A DNA stretch of 64,000 nucleotides, from the NCBI RefSeq assembly GCF_001591105.1, contig NZ_BCUD01000001.1, positions 582,188 to 646,187 of the forward strand, in the 5' to 3' direction. The stretch is from Vibrio nereis NBRC 15637 (GTDB lineage: Bacteria; Pseudomonadota; Gammaproteobacteria; Enterobacterales; Vibrionaceae). Below the pieces are notes generated by a model that saw only the letters and a list, made by a program, of their open reading frames with translations, ran no database searches and had not been told where the DNA came from. Positions within the stretch are counted from its first letter, which is position 1. Each line of letters starts with the position of its first letter. Positions 63,901 through 64,000 of this stretch are shown here, one piece after another. Both the position numbers and the translations under genes were made by a program.

Positions 63901-64000
63901 GTCATTAAATACGAAGTCACCTGAACTAAAGAAGTAATGCGTATCCTCCGAAACCGTCAGTGTTACTGGTGACGTGGTTGGTGCGTCATTCAGTTCCAGT
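60910..64000 (-). CDS. Large RTX/VWA adhesin, C-terminal part (partial)
   Basis: The frame is open to the right edge; the last ~1029 residues are in the window. In order: a cadherin/Ig-like repeat (VSEDTHYFFSSGDFVFNDPE, then VQFDFSVSDGELSSEIQTL), RTX-type GNDVIFGGA-like stretches, a VWA domain with MIDAS motif VVDTSGSMGDY and LTDGEPYTSSVDDAL, an Ig/PPC-like segment, then RTX nonapeptides (GGAGDDVLYGQGGSDTLIGG, GNDILTGGEDADIF) and a type I secretion tail ending NIFIIKD. Such proteins (LapA, MARTX-related adhesins) are exported by T1SS, bind calcium and promote biofilm or host attachment. The N-terminus, where LapG cleavage would lie, is outside the window. Confidence 0.93.
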   Translation of the reverse strand, partial: LELNDAPTTSPVTLTVSEDTHYFFSSGDFVFNDPEGDDFVSVTIESLPQNGILQFEGQAVIAGQTITSQELGKLTFKPAHNESGDNYVQFDFSVSDGELSSEIQTLTFDVLPITDGLSVSASLKASGSHISDSIIEEQLENLSKLTPSTSPTNDMDYLVTDGSYDVSSLNGDDYILSTEQPSDERLVGAEGNDVIFGGASNTQQLYGDDFGGTIAGNDILIGGDSANNVDFYAGLGDDVLIAQDKYATTAYYGSGGIDTAYVPGKLSDYNFTKGSGSASSYDFQLIPKDHDNTHQFYDVEYVVFEDGKYSVEDGELVKTHNIYDLSIDVNLHDDDGSEQLVSVIISDVPEGVEIHNASKLPNGSWSVDVSDFSSGEVTLKVESPVDINPIFTVSATAQEFEDGQWVDVPKTATAQTGSVFVSSVDPNGDNKVEGGSGDDVLVGDIGGYVNSVTPGVNYNIALVVDTSGSMGDYVRDSQGYIQLNPDNTYMTRMDMMQQALKNLVTSFASHDGVVNVSLIGFDDNIDVSFPVMDLRENSSSFYELLNKIEGNLPVGGGTDYDVGFSEANNWFGSRDILSNGYENMTLFLTDGEPYTSSVDDALAEFDKLTNTYNSEVLAIGMGSDISTDYLKFFDNTNVVSLEKVPGMESSYDVFSFSNRYNLEGQEYTTGNGDVYVSRGDLVLKADHGYAKWESSKFEISKDSSDLNFEVKMWKSDFSWELFDSNGIRVDSGQLSGSGKKDISSEGLKAGSYTLVLTHVGESGWYGSYAYLDEESITEYVFANVGDVQIAATPDELEAALQGSETIKEIANMGSDQVFGNEGNDVLFGDTINSDFLPWGVNGNPDKPADFEDGSGLAGLKTFLELKNGTEPTDLDIYDFVKENHQIFDVEGDNRGSGDIVDGGAGDDVLYGQGGSDTLIGGVGNDILTGGEDADIFTWLDGDLDGSTDSIKGFDVAEGDKIDLSDLFADATADDVTTILNNISDSAQDTESGVSIKVENSAHEHVTIELDGLSAADITNNLDNIFIIKD

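Noticed and set aside
1..64000. CRISPR arrays, tRNA or rRNA genes, transposases
   Set aside because: No regularly spaced repeats, no cloverleaf-like sequences and no transposase or integrase reading frames were seen.

Overview
The window reads as a chromosome 1 segment of a marine Vibrio (Vibrionaceae, Gammaproteobacteria). The gene order matP–lonH–fabA–rmf, uup–glutaredoxin–rlmKL–zapC–pyrD and yccA–tusE–yccX–rlmI is the enterobacterial/Vibrio terminus-side arrangement. The ccoNOQP cluster beside a nosP–vpsS pair is a Vibrio signature. No tRNA, rRNA, insertion sequence or CRISPR array was seen. The species cannot be fixed from the sequence alone.

The main non-coding result is that this is the replication terminus. 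A near-canonical 28-bp XerCD dif site lies at 10778-10805 (minus-strand sense; 25/28 identical to E. coli dif as I remember it). Three perfect matS sites (GTGACRNYGTCAC, at 11383, 22079 and 24424) and four one-mismatch copies lie on its right-hand side, and matP, whose product binds matS, is at 14067. Two KOPS octamers (330 on the + strand, 49663 on the - strand) both point toward dif.

Layout. (1) 1-3.95 kb: cbb3 cytochrome oxidase genes ccoN-O-Q-P-H and the start of ccoI, minus strand. (2) 4.2-7.5 kb: a small membrane-anchored protein, the FIST-domain sensor NosP/VpsV and the hybrid kinase VpsS, an NO and biofilm signalling pair. (3) 7.5-10.6 kb: an HlyD + DUF2955 efflux pair with a divergent LysR regulator. 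(4) 10.6-13.7 kb: dif followed by a small accessory block (orphan ORFs, a GNAT, a degenerate HDOD protein, a secreted TolA-domain-III-like protein). Several of these genes lack convincing start codons. (5) 13.7-25.5 kb: DUF3634, matP, lonH, fabA, rmf, DUF3466, uup, glutaredoxin, rlmKL, zapC, pyrD. (6) 25.5-37.9 kb: NAD-glutamate dehydrogenase, DUF2835, pepN, an unknown exported protein, prc, proQ, msrC. (7) 38-45.2 kb: an ABC exporter, letA–letB lipid transport, rsmF. (8) 45.3-52.9 kb: an outer-membrane barrel protein, a CvfB-like S1 protein, hypotheticals, a free-standing PEP-synthase C-terminal domain, aroG, yajQ and a CysG-like protein with a shortened methyltransferase end. (9) 53-57.6 kb: aapJQMP amino-acid ABC transporter. 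(10) 57.7-60.8 kb: yccA, tusE, yccX, rlmI. (11) 60.9 kb to the right edge: the C-terminal part of a large RTX/VWA adhesin.

From 17 to 38 kb nearly all genes are on the minus strand. That matches a replication fork travelling leftward to dif on the right replichore.
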